This document shows, in pieces, positions 46,933 through 55,840 of a stretch of DNA of 64,000 bases; within the stretch, counting starts at the first letter, position 1; each line of letters begins with the position of its first letter. Both the position numbers and the translations under genes were made by a program. The DNA is taken from assembly GCF_028596025.1 (NCBI RefSeq), contig NZ_CP117167.1, positions 3,472,001-3,536,000 of the forward strand, given 5' to 3'. The notes under the pieces were generated by a model. That model saw nothing but the letters and a program-made list of their open reading frames with translations, made no database searches and was not told the DNA's origin. Source of the DNA: Mucilaginibacter jinjuensis (lineage in GTDB: Bacteria; Bacteroidota; Bacteroidia; Sphingobacteriales; Sphingobacteriaceae).

Positions 46933-47406
46933 ATGGATGTAAAGATCAGGGTTGCTAAAAAGGACGATTGCGCACGTTTGCTCGATCTGGTACATGAACT
47001 GGCGTTGTTTGAACGGGCGCCTGAAGAAGTAACCGTTTCTCTACAGGAATTTGAAGAAGCCGGTTTTGGCGCTAAACCCGTATGGAAAGCTTTTGTAGCC
47101 AGCATGGACGGGCTGATTGTAGGCTTTGCTTTATATTACATCCGTTACTCTACCTGGAAAGGCCAGCGCTTATATCTGGAAGATTTGATCATTACCGAAG
47201 CATTTCGCGGACAAGGCATTGGAAAATTGTTGTTCGATCGCCTGATACAGGAAGCACAGGAGCTCGGCTTTAACGGGATGACCTGGCAGGTATTGGATTG
47301 GAATGAGCCTGCTATTAAATTTTACAAAAAATACGAAGCTAACATTGAAACAGGTTGGCTAAATGCAGCGTTAAGTAAGGAACAGATTTTAGCTTACGAG
47401 GTATGA
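46933..47406 (+). CDS. GNAT-family N-acetyltransferase
   Basis: 157 residues. Acetyl-CoA binding motif FRGQGIGKLLFDRLI, preceded by YLEDLIITEAFRG and followed by GMTWQVLDWNEPAIKFYKKY, closely like the spermidine/diamine acetyltransferase (SAT1-like) branch. It probably acetylates a small amine; the substrate is inferred. Its last codons overlap the next gene by four bases (ATGA), so they are coupled. Confidence 0.9.
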   Translation: MDVKIRVAKKDDCARLLDLVHELALFERAPEEVTVSLQEFEEAGFGAKPVWKAFVASMDGLIVGFALYYIRYSTWKGQRLYLEDLIITEAFRGQGIGKLLFDRLIQEAQELGFNGMTWQVLDWNEPAIKFYKKYEANIETGWLNAALSKEQILAYEV

Positions 47407-48203
47407 AATTTTTAGTTTTCCCTGCATTGGCAGTTCTTTTAGCTAGTTGTGGCGGCACTGTCAAAAACCCGGATGTAAAGGCCGGTATATCAAAAGATAC
47501 ATTGGCTTATGAGTATAAAACTTTTAAGCAACGTGCTGATAATTGCGGAAATAAGCCGGATAGTGGCTGTACCGTTTTAAAGATCGTATATCCTGATTTT
47601 CATAATCAACCCGATTTAAACGATACCATAAAGAGAAAGATCTCTAATATGTTTATGGTGGATGGTAAAATGAATACCGATTTTGATCCGCTGGTAACTC
47701 ATTTTATGAACTCGTACAAAGAGGATCTGAAGACTACCAGCCGGCCAACTATGTTTTACACCCTGGATAATAAAGCTACCATTGTACGCCAGGATTCGGC
47801 ATTAACCACTTTGCAGATTGATGGCTACGCTTACCTGGGTGGTGCTCATGGCGCTTCGTTCACCGGCTTCATAAACTGGCAAACCAAAATGCATAAAAAT
47901 CTCGATCTGAAAGATATTTTGGTTGATGGCTACGAACCACAATTAAATGTTATTGCCGAAAAGATCTTCCGTAAGCAGGAAAATCTGAGCGATACCTCGT
48001 CACTTAAAAACGATTACTTTTTTAAGGATGATAAATTCAGCCTCAATGAAAACTTCCTGATCTCGCCATTAGGACTGCGTTTCGTTTACAACCAGTACGA
48101 GATTAAACCTTACGCGGCCGGTAAAACCGATCTGGTTATTCCTTATACACAAATTAAAAAATTAATACGGCCCAATACGGTTGTAGCACAATACATCAAA
48201 TAA
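47403..48203 (+). CDS. DUF3298/DUF4163 (RsiV-like) lipoprotein
   Basis: 266 residues; lipoprotein signal ending LLASCGGT. An N-terminal DUF4163-like part is followed by a DUF3298 domain (YAYLGGAHGASFTGFINWQT, LKDILVDGYE, FVYNQYEIKPYAAG). In Bacillus RsiV these domains bind lysozyme; here they are on a lipoprotein without an anti-sigma part, so the role may be ligand binding in the periplasm. The stop is immediately followed by the aspartate kinase ATG. Confidence 0.87.
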   Translation: MKFLVFPALAVLLASCGGTVKNPDVKAGISKDTLAYEYKTFKQRADNCGNKPDSGCTVLKIVYPDFHNQPDLNDTIKRKISNMFMVDGKMNTDFDPLVTHFMNSYKEDLKTTSRPTMFYTLDNKATIVRQDSALTTLQIDGYAYLGGAHGASFTGFINWQTKMHKNLDLKDILVDGYEPQLNVIAEKIFRKQENLSDTSSLKNDYFFKDDKFSLNENFLISPLGLRFVYNQYEIKPYAAGKTDLVIPYTQIKKLIRPNTVVAQYIK

Positions 48204-49460
48204 ATGCTTGTTTTCAAATTCGGCGGGGCTTCTGTTAAGGATGCTCCGGGTATCATTAACCTGGGTAAAGTAGTTCAAAAATATACCGGTCAGCAATTGC
48301 TTATAGTGGTTTCGGCAATGGGTAAAACCACCAATGCGCTCGAAAAACTGACCAATGCTTATGTTAATCAAGCTGATGCTATGCATCAGATCTATGACGA
48401 GATCAAACAATATCATTATAACATACTGCACGAACTGTTTGAGCCTTCCAACCCTGTTTTCGACGAAGTAGCAAATACCTTTGTTGAGATTGACTGGATG
48501 ATTGAAGATGAACCGCATGATGATTACGACTTCATTTACGATCAGATCGTGTCCATCGGCGAACTGGTATCAACCCGCATTGTAACTGCCTATTTAAACC
48601 ACATTGAGCTTAAAAGCAAATGGCTTGATGTACGCAGCTATATCCATACCGATAACACTTACCGCGAAGGCATTGTAGACTGGCCTAAAACCTGCGAACA
48701 TATTCAACAGGATATTCCGGCAATGTTAAATAACAGCATTGTAGTTACACAAGGCTTTCTGGGCGGCACTTCGGAGAACTTTACCACTACCCTCGGCCGT
48801 GAAGGTTCTGATTATACAGCAGCCATTTTTGCAGCATGCTTAAACGCCAAATCTGTTACCACCTGGAAAGATGTACCCGGCATTTTAAACGCCGACCCTA
48901 AACACTTTGCTGATACGGTAAAGTTTGATGAGCTATCCTACACCGAAGCCATTGAAATGACCTACTATGGCGCAGGTGTTATCCATCCTAAAACCATTAA
49001 ACCTTTACAAAATGCTAATATCCCGCTACTGGTAAAACCCTTTACCGATCCGGATGCTTTGGGAACCGTAATCTCTGAAATTGGTTTGCAGCACTACGAA
49101 AAGCCGGTAATCATTGTGAAACAAGAACAAGTATTATTATCAGTTTCGGCTAAGGATTATACGTTTATTACCGAGGATCATCTAAGCTCTGTATTTACCC
49201 TTTTCGCATCAAAACATGTGAAGATCAATATGATGCAGGTATCGGCATTAAGTTTTACTGTGTGTTTTGACTACCGTGCCGAACGTTTCGAGAAGCTTTT
49301 AGAATCACTTAAACAAAGCTTTAATGTAAAATACAATAACGATCTCACTATCATTACAGTAAGGCATTATAAGCAAGAAGATTTAAAAGCTTTAATCGGC
49401 GATCGGAAAGTATTATTGGAGCAATTAAGCCGCAATACGGCGCAGATGGTTGTGCGGTAA
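48204..49460 (+). CDS. Aspartate kinase (monofunctional)
   Basis: 418 residues. N-terminal kinase signature VFKFGGASVKDAPG, then VVSAMGKTTN, GFLGGTSENFTTTLGREGSD, VTTWKDVPGILNADP and AIEMTYYGAGVIHPKTIKPL; C-terminal ACT regulatory region from about 310 (VLLSVSAKDYTFITEDHL). It phosphorylates aspartate, the first step to Lys, Met and Thr, and is likely feedback-regulated through the ACT part. No fused homoserine dehydrogenase. Abuts the upstream lipoprotein gene without a gap. Confidence 0.93.
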   Translation: MLVFKFGGASVKDAPGIINLGKVVQKYTGQQLLIVVSAMGKTTNALEKLTNAYVNQADAMHQIYDEIKQYHYNILHELFEPSNPVFDEVANTFVEIDWMIEDEPHDDYDFIYDQIVSIGELVSTRIVTAYLNHIELKSKWLDVRSYIHTDNTYREGIVDWPKTCEHIQQDIPAMLNNSIVVTQGFLGGTSENFTTTLGREGSDYTAAIFAACLNAKSVTTWKDVPGILNADPKHFADTVKFDELSYTEAIEMTYYGAGVIHPKTIKPLQNANIPLLVKPFTDPDALGTVISEIGLQHYEKPVIIVKQEQVLLSVSAKDYTFITEDHLSSVFTLFASKHVKINMMQVSALSFTVCFDYRAERFEKLLESLKQSFNVKYNNDLTIITVRHYKQEDLKALIGDRKVLLEQLSRNTAQMVVR

Positions 49461-49487
49461 TATGCACATAAATTGTACCTTCATATT

Positions 49488-51149
49488 ATGATCGTGCTAC
49501 CTTTTATTGCCATTGTCCTTATTGCTATTTTCACTTACAGTAACTTCCAACGGATCCAGAAAAGGAAACGCCTGCTTATTGAGCTTCGTGAAAATTGGGG
49601 ACAACCGGTTGATGCTATTCGTAACTTTAGGCTCATTGGTAATTACAGCGATAAACTACACCAAAACCCTTTAAGCGATGCGCTGGCGAATGATATCGAT
49701 CTAGAAAAGCTTTTTGCCTACGTAGATCGCACCAACTCAAAACCTGGTCAGCAATATTTATACGCCAAATTACGCAAGCCCGAACGTGAACGTCACAAAC
49801 TACTCGATTTCGATCAGCTGATTGAACAGGTTGGTGCTGACGATGCCAAGCGTGAGGCCATCAGCATGGAGCTGCAACGGCTAAATAAAAGCGATGCTTA
49901 TTATGTGCATCAGTTATTTCATAGTAAAGCGGTGCTCGATTACTCATTTGGAGAGAAGCTGTATATCCGCTTTGCGGGCATACTTTGGATTGCTGCATTG
50001 ACACTCACTATTGTTTTGCACAATCAGTTCTTATTCTTTCTTACATTGGCACTTACGCTTTATAATTTCTACCTGCACTTTACTAATAAAGATAAGATCT
50101 TTGCCTTTGTGCATTCGCTTCCGCAATTAAAAACTATGATTGGTGTGGCCGGTAAGATCAGCAACATCATCCAGACTGCGGGCTATAAAGAAGCACAAGC
50201 ATGTATTGAGAAACTAAAGACACTTAACCGCAAGCTCACCATAGTAAGTTTGGATGGCGGCGTTAGCGCTGATCCAACAGATCTCGGCTCCGGGATCTGG
50301 GAACTATTCAAGATATTGTCCCTGTTAGAGCCCCGCAGTTTTATCACGGTTATTGACGAAGTAAATAATCATCAGCAAGAGATCGAGTTGCTATTTAATT
50401 ACGTGGCCGAAATAGATGCCGCCATCAGCGTAAAATCCTTACGTGCAGGACTACCCTATTATTGCAAACCCGATTTTACCATTGGCGGAGAAACTTTGGA
50501 AATTACAGATCTCTATCATCCATTGATTGAAAACTGCATACCAAATTCCTTATCTGCCAAGTTTAATCAGGGTGTATTGATTACCGGCTCCAACATGTCG
50601 GGAAAGACAACTTTTATACGCTCTATATCTGTTAACACTTTGTTGGCGCAAACTTTATACACCTCAACGTCACATAGCTACCAGGCTCCTCTTTTGGATA
50701 TTTGCAGCAGTATAAACATGACTGATAGCCTGGACGAATCAAAAAGCTATTTCCAGGCCGAGGCTCTATCTATTTACAACATCCTGAACCACGTAAAGGC
50801 CAACGACGGTAATTGCCTTATTATTATCGATGAAATTTTCCGGGGTACCAATACCATTGAACGTGTAGCGGCAGCAAGGGCTATCCTCTCCCATTTATCA
50901 GCCAACAAAAACTTCGTATTTGTATCAACCCACGATCTGGAACTGGCCGAATTATTAGGTGATGAATATGCTGTATACTCGTTCGAAGAAATGGCGGCCG
51001 ATGAACGATTGATCTTCGATTACAAGATAAAGCCTGGTATATTAAAGCACAAGAATGCCATAGCCGTGTTAAAGGCTATCGGCTATCCTGAAAGTATTAT
51101 TGCTAACGCGAATAAAGTAAGCGAAGAGTTGGGAAAGAAGTATAGTTAA
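49488..51149 (+). CDS. Membrane-anchored MutS-related ATPase
   Basis: 553 residues from the ATG at 49488; a TTG at 49473 is possible. The N-terminus is a membrane helix (MIVLPFIAIVLIAIFTY) and two more hydrophobic segments lie at about 165-205 (AGILWIAALTLTIVL). The C-terminal half is a MutS domain V ATPase: GSNMSGKTTFIRSI (Walker A), CLIIIDEIFRGTNTIE (Walker B), VFVSTHDLELAELL. Mismatch-recognition and clamp domains are absent. The function of this Bacteroidota family is not known to me. Last gene of the same-strand run. Confidence 0.88.
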   Translation: MIVLPFIAIVLIAIFTYSNFQRIQKRKRLLIELRENWGQPVDAIRNFRLIGNYSDKLHQNPLSDALANDIDLEKLFAYVDRTNSKPGQQYLYAKLRKPERERHKLLDFDQLIEQVGADDAKREAISMELQRLNKSDAYYVHQLFHSKAVLDYSFGEKLYIRFAGILWIAALTLTIVLHNQFLFFLTLALTLYNFYLHFTNKDKIFAFVHSLPQLKTMIGVAGKISNIIQTAGYKEAQACIEKLKTLNRKLTIVSLDGGVSADPTDLGSGIWELFKILSLLEPRSFITVIDEVNNHQQEIELLFNYVAEIDAAISVKSLRAGLPYYCKPDFTIGGETLEITDLYHPLIENCIPNSLSAKFNQGVLITGSNMSGKTTFIRSISVNTLLAQTLYTSTSHSYQAPLLDICSSINMTDSLDESKSYFQAEALSIYNILNHVKANDGNCLIIIDEIFRGTNTIERVAAARAILSHLSANKNFVFVSTHDLELAELLGDEYAVYSFEEMAADERLIFDYKIKPGILKHKNAIAVLKAIGYPESIIANANKVSEELGKKYS

Positions 51150-51158
51150 ACAATATCA

Positions 51159-51241
51159 ACGTCATTGCGAGGTACGAAGCAATCCCCGACCTACAGAGTG
51201 GCTCTGTATAGTTCGCGATTGCTTCGTTCCTCGCAATGACG
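51159..51241. repeat. Palindromic dispersed repeat, subtype A, copy 2
   Basis: Arms as in copy 1 (ACGTCATTGCGAGGTACGAA; TTCGTTCCTCGCAATGACG) with one mismatch between arms, and an inner CAGAGTGGCTCTG hairpin. The loop is nearly identical to copy 1, showing common descent and not just a shared palindrome. Confidence 0.85.
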
Positions 51242-51264
51242 GTAAAGTAGTAGAAATATCCTAC

Positions 51265-51299
51265 AAAAAAGCCTCTCGTTTTTCGGAAGGCCTTCCTTT
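51265..51299. terminator. Terminator hairpin, degenerate copy
   Basis: AAAAAAGCCTCTCGTTTTTCGGAAGGC between convergent genes; nearly the same 40 bases, including the following TTTGTCCTTATAA, recur at 52155. Confidence 0.6.
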
Positions 51300-51334
51300 G
51301 TCCTTATAAAGTTTTGGGGTAATATATGCTGTCT

Positions 51335-51700
51335 CTATATTCGTGGCACATTATCCAGGTTGTAAAATATTTCTTTTTGCTTAGCCAACCCTACTGCAAC
51401 CATTTCATCTGCCCCGGCAGATGGGCCGCCAATACGCAGCACTGCGTCACAGTGGTCTATCAGTTGTATAGCTATCGGGTGGAATATTTCATTAAATACA
51501 TCGTCGCCAACTTGTTTTGATCCTGCTGCTTCAATTAAAGGTAAGGCAAACCATTCGCCCAGTACCGGTGTATGGCCTAAGCGGTAAACGGCTAATGCTG
51601 TATCTGTCATGTGTTTTACATTGGCTTCAATTAAGATGGGATCATCGTTGGTACCGGATCTGTATGGGCCGGCAACCAGTATCATCAGGCTTTTTTTCAT
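51335..51700 (-). CDS. Nucleoside 2-deoxyribosyltransferase-like / DUF4406 protein
   Basis: 121 residues. Begins LMILVAGPYRSGTNDDP and carries LGHTPVLGEWFALP and CDAVLRIGGPSAGADEMV, the Rossmann-like pattern of the nucleoside deoxyribosyltransferase/DUF4406 group. The catalytic Glu expected after the GGxSxG-type motif is plausible at SAGADE. Substrate not determined. Convergent with the MutS-like gene and divergent from the VOC gene. Confidence 0.75.
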   Translation of the reverse strand: MKKSLMILVAGPYRSGTNDDPILIEANVKHMTDTALAVYRLGHTPVLGEWFALPLIEAAGSKQVGDDVFNEIFHPIAIQLIDHCDAVLRIGGPSAGADEMVAVGLAKQKEIFYNLDNVPRI

Positions 51701-51770
51701 TACTGCGATTATTTTAAGTTTAATCTGTTTTAAGATTGATTAGTTTTACTAATGTTACAAATTTAGATAC

Positions 51771-52142
51771 ATGAAGTTTAGAGTAGCCCGCCATACCATA
51801 GATCTTAAACGCATCATACATTTTTATAAAAATTTATTGGGATTGAATGTGCTTGGCGAATTTAAGAATCATGCTGGTTACGATGGTGTTTTCTTAGGGT
51901 TCCAGAATGTGAATTGGCACCTCGAATTTACAGTATCAAAAGATCTACCACAGCATAAACCCGATGAAGATGATTTGCTGGTTTTCTATTTAAAATCGAT
52001 TGAAGAATATGAATCGCTCAAGGCTATATTCCGAAACAATAATATCTCTGAAGTTGAACCTAAAAATCCATACTGGCAGGCAAACGGTACGTTATATCTT
52101 GATCCCGACGGGTATGGGGTTATTTTAACAATAAGCAAATAG
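51771..52142 (+). CDS. VOC-family (glyoxalase-like) protein
   Basis: 123 residues with two beta-alpha-beta-beta-beta units: ARHTIDLKRIIHFYKNLLGL, then VFLGFQNVNWHLEFT and the end LYLDPDGYGVIL. Metal-ligand positions of glyoxalase I are partly visible (His in RHTIDL, Glu in HLEFT). The reaction is unknown, as for most short VOC proteins. Confidence 0.85.
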   Translation: MKFRVARHTIDLKRIIHFYKNLLGLNVLGEFKNHAGYDGVFLGFQNVNWHLEFTVSKDLPQHKPDEDDLLVFYLKSIEEYESLKAIFRNNNISEVEPKNPYWQANGTLYLDPDGYGVILTISK

Positions 52143-52154
52143 AACAGGCATCCC

Positions 52155-52192
52155 ACAAAAAAAGCCTCTCGTTTTTCGGGAGGCTTTCTTTG
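52155..52192. terminator. Bidirectional terminator
   Basis: Perfect arms AAAGCCTC and GAGGCTTT around TCGTTTTTCGG, with flanking A and T runs; near-copy of the hairpin at 51265. Confidence 0.8.
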
Positions 52193-52195
52193 TCC

Positions 52196-52378
52196 TTATA
52201 ACATTCTGCGTTTGGGTTTGTGTACGCTGTCACGGTTCCAGGTTTGGTTAGCACTTTGGCCACCACCGTTACTAATGCCACGCTTCTGTTCGGCCTGTTT
52301 CAAATCGCTGAAGTTGCGGTCTGATGTTGATCCTCCCTGCACTGCGGCATTCCCTTTTACATGATGTTGCTCTTTCAT
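52196..52378 (-). CDS. Small basic hypothetical protein
   Basis: 60 residues, hydrophilic, Gln/Asn/Gly-rich with a basic end (HKPKRRML). It has its own terminator and fills the gap between convergent neighbours, which favours a real gene, but there is no recognised family and no clear ribosome-binding site. Confidence 0.4.
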   Translation of the reverse strand: MKEQHHVKGNAAVQGGSTSDRNFSDLKQAEQKRGISNGGGQSANQTWNRDSVHKPKRRML

Positions 52379-52617
52379 ATTGCTGATGATAATTGGTATT
52401 TACTAAGGCAGCATTAACTGCTGTGTTATATTATTTACAACAACTATGCCGACAAATTGTGTATCGATTTTTACGGAATCAGTAATCATTCCCAAAATCT
52501 GACATTAAAATTATTAAATCGATAAATTTAACTATCGTTTATAATATCGCAGGCAATACAAGTTACACACAAATTATTCATTTACAATAAAATACAACAT
52601 TATTTTACACCAAATTA

Positions 52618-53895
52618 CTAGGGTTTTACATAAAAAGGGATATTCGCGGTGGCAACGTGATTATGTCCGTCCATAACATACAAAAACAAGCGGTACGCGC
52701 CCTCCTTTTCAGGTGCTTTTATGATTGCATGCTCAGTATTGGCATCTCCTATTAAACCGGCTATTGGCTCCGGTCTCGATTCATGATCTCCACCTGTTTT
52801 AAGATCAGTGCTCTCTGGTAATAACTCCCACCTTGCTGTAAGTTTATCATTTTCAGGATCATGCACAAAAGCTTCAGCCTGGTAAGCTTTACCGGCTTGC
52901 AGATAAACAGAATTGGTTCCGCGTTTATTCTCTAATAAAAGTGAGTCCAGATGCGGTGCACGATTCTTTGGATAGCTGCCGGTCCAAAGGTACTGCATCA
53001 CATCCACTACCTCGCTGGTTTCCCCATTTTCGGTAAATAAGCCGTACCAGGTTGGCGTACGTTCTTGTTTTTGTCCCCACAGAAAAACGTAAGAACCCAG
53101 GCAATTTTTGTCTACTTTAATGGAGGCTTCGTATCTACTTTTGTACACTGCAGCCTTCTCTGTGCTGGTTTCTTCTACCGAAGCTTTCCATGGCGTTTGC
53201 GGCCCTTCCCAGTGCCCGGTCGGCCCCCACTCGGTTACAATGTAAGCTTTAGTCCATTTAGCCTCACGGATTTGCTGGGGCACTTTAGCTAACCCACCGT
53301 AAACCTGTACAGCCAACAGATCCAAATCAGGGCAGCGTGCTATAATTTCAGCCACTACTTTAGGGTTAACACCAGCCAGACTTGTTGTAGCCGGATGGTT
53401 GGGATCTTCCTCGTGGATCATTTTGGCAATACCATTCACCGCATCCCAAACTTTAGGGTTCTTATAGTTCAGGTTAAGCTCATTACCAATATCCCAGATC
53501 AGCAGAGCCGAGCTATCACGATATTTTCTTACTTCCTTACGGAGTGTTTCTAATTGCGCATGCACAGCCGCGGTATCATCATAATTAAAGCCATGGCGCT
53601 CAATGCCCACGCTTAAGCCCATAGTTACAGTTAAGCCGCGCTGATACGCTTCTTTGAGGTTTAAAGCGCCAATGTTACTATTCCAGGTGCGGATTGAGTT
53701 ACCGCCGCATTCTACCAATTTATCCAGGTAACTGCTGCCTCCAGCTCCCTTTATAAAATAAGGCTTACCGCCACGCAATAAAGTGTAGCCGTCTCCTTTT
53801 TTTACTATGGTAACTTTGATGGGTTTGGCACTGGCGGCAAAGCAAATGCCGGATACTGCGATGCCTATGGCAAACAGTCTTGATAATAATCTCAT
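52618..53895 (-). CDS. Secreted glycoside hydrolase, TIM-barrel (GH2/GH5-like clan A)
   Basis: 425 residues from the ATG at 53895, which begins the signal peptide (FAIGIAVSGICFAASA); the upstream TTG at 53931 is unlikely. The barrel (about 30-330) has NSIRTWNSN on an early strand, the acid/base Glu in IWDIGNELN and the nucleophile Glu in IVTEWGPTG, the spacing of clan A retaining enzymes. A C-terminal beta-sandwich (about 340-425) follows. The substrate is probably a beta-glycan but is not determined. Confidence 0.83.
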   Translation of the reverse strand: MRLLSRLFAIGIAVSGICFAASAKPIKVTIVKKGDGYTLLRGGKPYFIKGAGGSSYLDKLVECGGNSIRTWNSNIGALNLKEAYQRGLTVTMGLSVGIERHGFNYDDTAAVHAQLETLRKEVRKYRDSSALLIWDIGNELNLNYKNPKVWDAVNGIAKMIHEEDPNHPATTSLAGVNPKVVAEIIARCPDLDLLAVQVYGGLAKVPQQIREAKWTKAYIVTEWGPTGHWEGPQTPWKASVEETSTEKAAVYKSRYEASIKVDKNCLGSYVFLWGQKQERTPTWYGLFTENGETSEVVDVMQYLWTGSYPKNRAPHLDSLLLENKRGTNSVYLQAGKAYQAEAFVHDPENDKLTARWELLPESTDLKTGGDHESRPEPIAGLIGDANTEHAIIKAPEKEGAYRLFLYVMDGHNHVATANIPFYVKP

Positions 53896-53985
53896 AATGG
53901 TTTTGATGTATTTGAAGATACCAAAATACAATATTAGAAGCCTTAAATACCAATGCAGGCAATTGTTAGCAAATTATTACATACA

Positions 53986-54018
53986 AAAAGCGCCTTCTGT
54001 AGTACAGAAAGCGCTTTT
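53986..54018 (-). terminator. Terminator after the SDR pair
   Basis: Near-perfect palindrome AAAAGCGCcTTCTGT / ACAGAAaGCGCTTTT, ending in a T tract on the minus strand, 23 bases past the SDR stop. Confidence 0.75.
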
Positions 54019-54040
54019 ATTATATAATAGAGTGGTTGTT

Positions 54041-54886
54041 TTAGTTTTGAAACGAGGTTGAAACAGTTAGTTCTTTCCAGGTCTCCATTTCATTTTGCAC
54101 GTAGGCAATTTTTGCCTGGGCAGCGTTGTACGCATCCTCACCAAGGAATAAGTTAAGCGGCGGATTTTCTTCTAACGTAATTTTGATCATTACATCAGCT
54201 GCTTTTTCAGGGTCGCCGGGTTGATTATTATTAATCTGGTTTTGATGTGCATTTTGCGAATCGCGAATGCCCTGGTAAGCATCAATAGGGTTTTTAGGCG
54301 TAACTAATGAACCCGCATCAAGAAAATTGGTACGGAAATAACCAGGTTGAACAATGGTTACCTTGATCCCAAAAGGTTTTACTTCGGCAGATAAAGACTC
54401 TGAGAATCCGTTTACCGCAAATTTGGTTGCGCAGTAGATTCCAAAACCAGGAAATGCACCTGTAAAGCCACCTATTGATGATATGTTTAGGATATGTCCG
54501 CTTTGTTTCTCACGCATATAAGGCAAGGCATAGCGGATAATATTTAGCGAACCGAATACGTTTACTTCGAAGTTATCGCGAGCTTCCTGGTCGGAAGTTT
54601 CTTCTAATCCGCCCAAAAAACCGTAACCTGCGTTGTTAACCAACACATCAATCTGGCCAAATGTGTTAATTGTTTTGTCAATAGCCTGTTTTACACTTGT
54701 TTCGCTTTTCAGATCGACAGATAGCGGCAGAAAGTCGTTATTTTCGGCACCAACCACTTTGATCAGGTCTGATATATTGCGCGATGTTGCCGCTACTTTA
54801 TAGCCGTTTTTTATTAGTTTTTGTACCAGTACCAGGCCTAAACCTTTAGAAGCACCGGTTACGAACCATACTTTTTGATTTTCCAT
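54041..54886 (-). CDS. Short-chain dehydrogenase/reductase (second of tandem pair)
   Basis: 281 residues. NAD(P)-binding TGASKGLG at the N-terminus, NNAGYG, catalytic Ser in NISSIGG and YCATK (Tyr-xxx-Lys). Belongs to the classical SDR group often annotated as oxidoreductase; the Arg in AATSRN suggests NADPH. It lies 31 bases after its paralogue and shares its domain order and C-terminal ENPPLNLFLGEDAYN motif, so the pair arose by duplication. Confidence 0.92.
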   Translation of the reverse strand: MENQKVWFVTGASKGLGLVLVQKLIKNGYKVAATSRNISDLIKVVGAENNDFLPLSVDLKSETSVKQAIDKTINTFGQIDVLVNNAGYGFLGGLEETSDQEARDNFEVNVFGSLNIIRYALPYMREKQSGHILNISSIGGFTGAFPGFGIYCATKFAVNGFSESLSAEVKPFGIKVTIVQPGYFRTNFLDAGSLVTPKNPIDAYQGIRDSQNAHQNQINNNQPGDPEKAADVMIKITLEENPPLNLFLGEDAYNAAQAKIAYVQNEMETWKELTVSTSFQN

Positions 54887-54917
54887 TTTATTGTTTGTTT
54901 TAGATAGATTTTAATGA

Positions 54918-55757
54918 TTAACCATGATAATCCATAGCCTTTGATAACTCCTCATTCATGCGGAATTCTTTATTCAGCAGATCAAGTTTCGCCATTGCCC
55001 TATTGTAAGCATCGCTGCCCAGTAGCAGGTATAACGGCGGATTTTCTTCTAAACCCACCTGAATGATGGCCTCAGAGGCCTTTTCCGGGTCACCGGCTTG
55101 ATGCCCGTTCATATCGATGAAGCGGGCGTGGGTGGCACGTACGTCTGTATACTCTGCAATTGGTGTTTTAGTCATCACCAGTGATTCAGGTGTTAAGAAA
55201 CTGGTTCTGAATGCTCCTGGTGCAACAACAGTAACCTTAATACCGAATGATTTTACATCCTGCGCCAATACTTCCGAAAGGCCGATAACGGCAAACTTGG
55301 TAGCCGAATAGATTGGCCAGCCTGTACCACCCGCAATACCTGCTATAGATGAAATGTTGATGATATGACCTGATTTTTGCCTACGCAGGTAAGGCATTAC
55401 ACTGCGTATAACGTTAATAGTACCGAACACATTAACGTCGAAATTTTGGCGGGTTTCCTGGTCAGTTAGTTCCTCAATGCTGCCGCCAATGCCATAACCG
55501 GCATTGTTAATTACTACATCAATTTGATTGAATGTTTGGTGAGTTGTGTGGATAGCTTTGCAAACGCTATCTTCATCAGTCAGGTTAACCTGCAACGGTA
55601 AAAAGTTGGGCGACTCGCCACCTACAGCATTAACCAGTTCATCTAAATCGCGGGAAGTAGCAGCAACATAATGGCCCGCACTTAGCAATTGCCTAACCAT
55701 GCTTAACCCGAAACCTTTAGATGCCCCTGTAATAAACCATACTTTTTTTTGTTCCAT
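54918..55757 (-). CDS. Short-chain dehydrogenase/reductase (first of tandem pair)
   Basis: 279 residues: TGASKGFG, NNAGYG, NISSIAG and YSATK; ENPPLYLLLGSDAYN at the end parallels the downstream copy. Substrate unknown. A perfect -7 box TACCTTTG lies on the minus strand at 55788-55781, 24 bases before the start; a TTG at a normal distance is not evident. It follows the AraC regulator gene, which may control the pair. Confidence 0.92.
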   Translation of the reverse strand: MEQKKVWFITGASKGFGLSMVRQLLSAGHYVAATSRDLDELVNAVGGESPNFLPLQVNLTDEDSVCKAIHTTHQTFNQIDVVINNAGYGIGGSIEELTDQETRQNFDVNVFGTINVIRSVMPYLRRQKSGHIINISSIAGIAGGTGWPIYSATKFAVIGLSEVLAQDVKSFGIKVTVVAPGAFRTSFLTPESLVMTKTPIAEYTDVRATHARFIDMNGHQAGDPEKASEAIIQVGLEENPPLYLLLGSDAYNRAMAKLDLLNKEFRMNEELSKAMDYHG

Positions 55758-55840
55758 AAATCTTTGTTCGTTTGATAAAACAAAGGTAGGGCAACATTAA
55801 AAGCAAGTGATTACGCTAAGCAAACAGATACTTACGAAAT

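Noticed and set aside
43308..51149. mutS2 and the second MutS-like gene as a functional DNA-repair cluster
   Set aside because: They are on opposite strands, 4 kb apart, in different operons, and belong to different subfamilies; proximity alone is weak evidence.
55781..55788. Full promoter for the first SDR gene
   Set aside because: The -7 box TACCTTTG is perfect, but no TTG lies 17-21 bases upstream, so I mention only the box and do not list a promoter.
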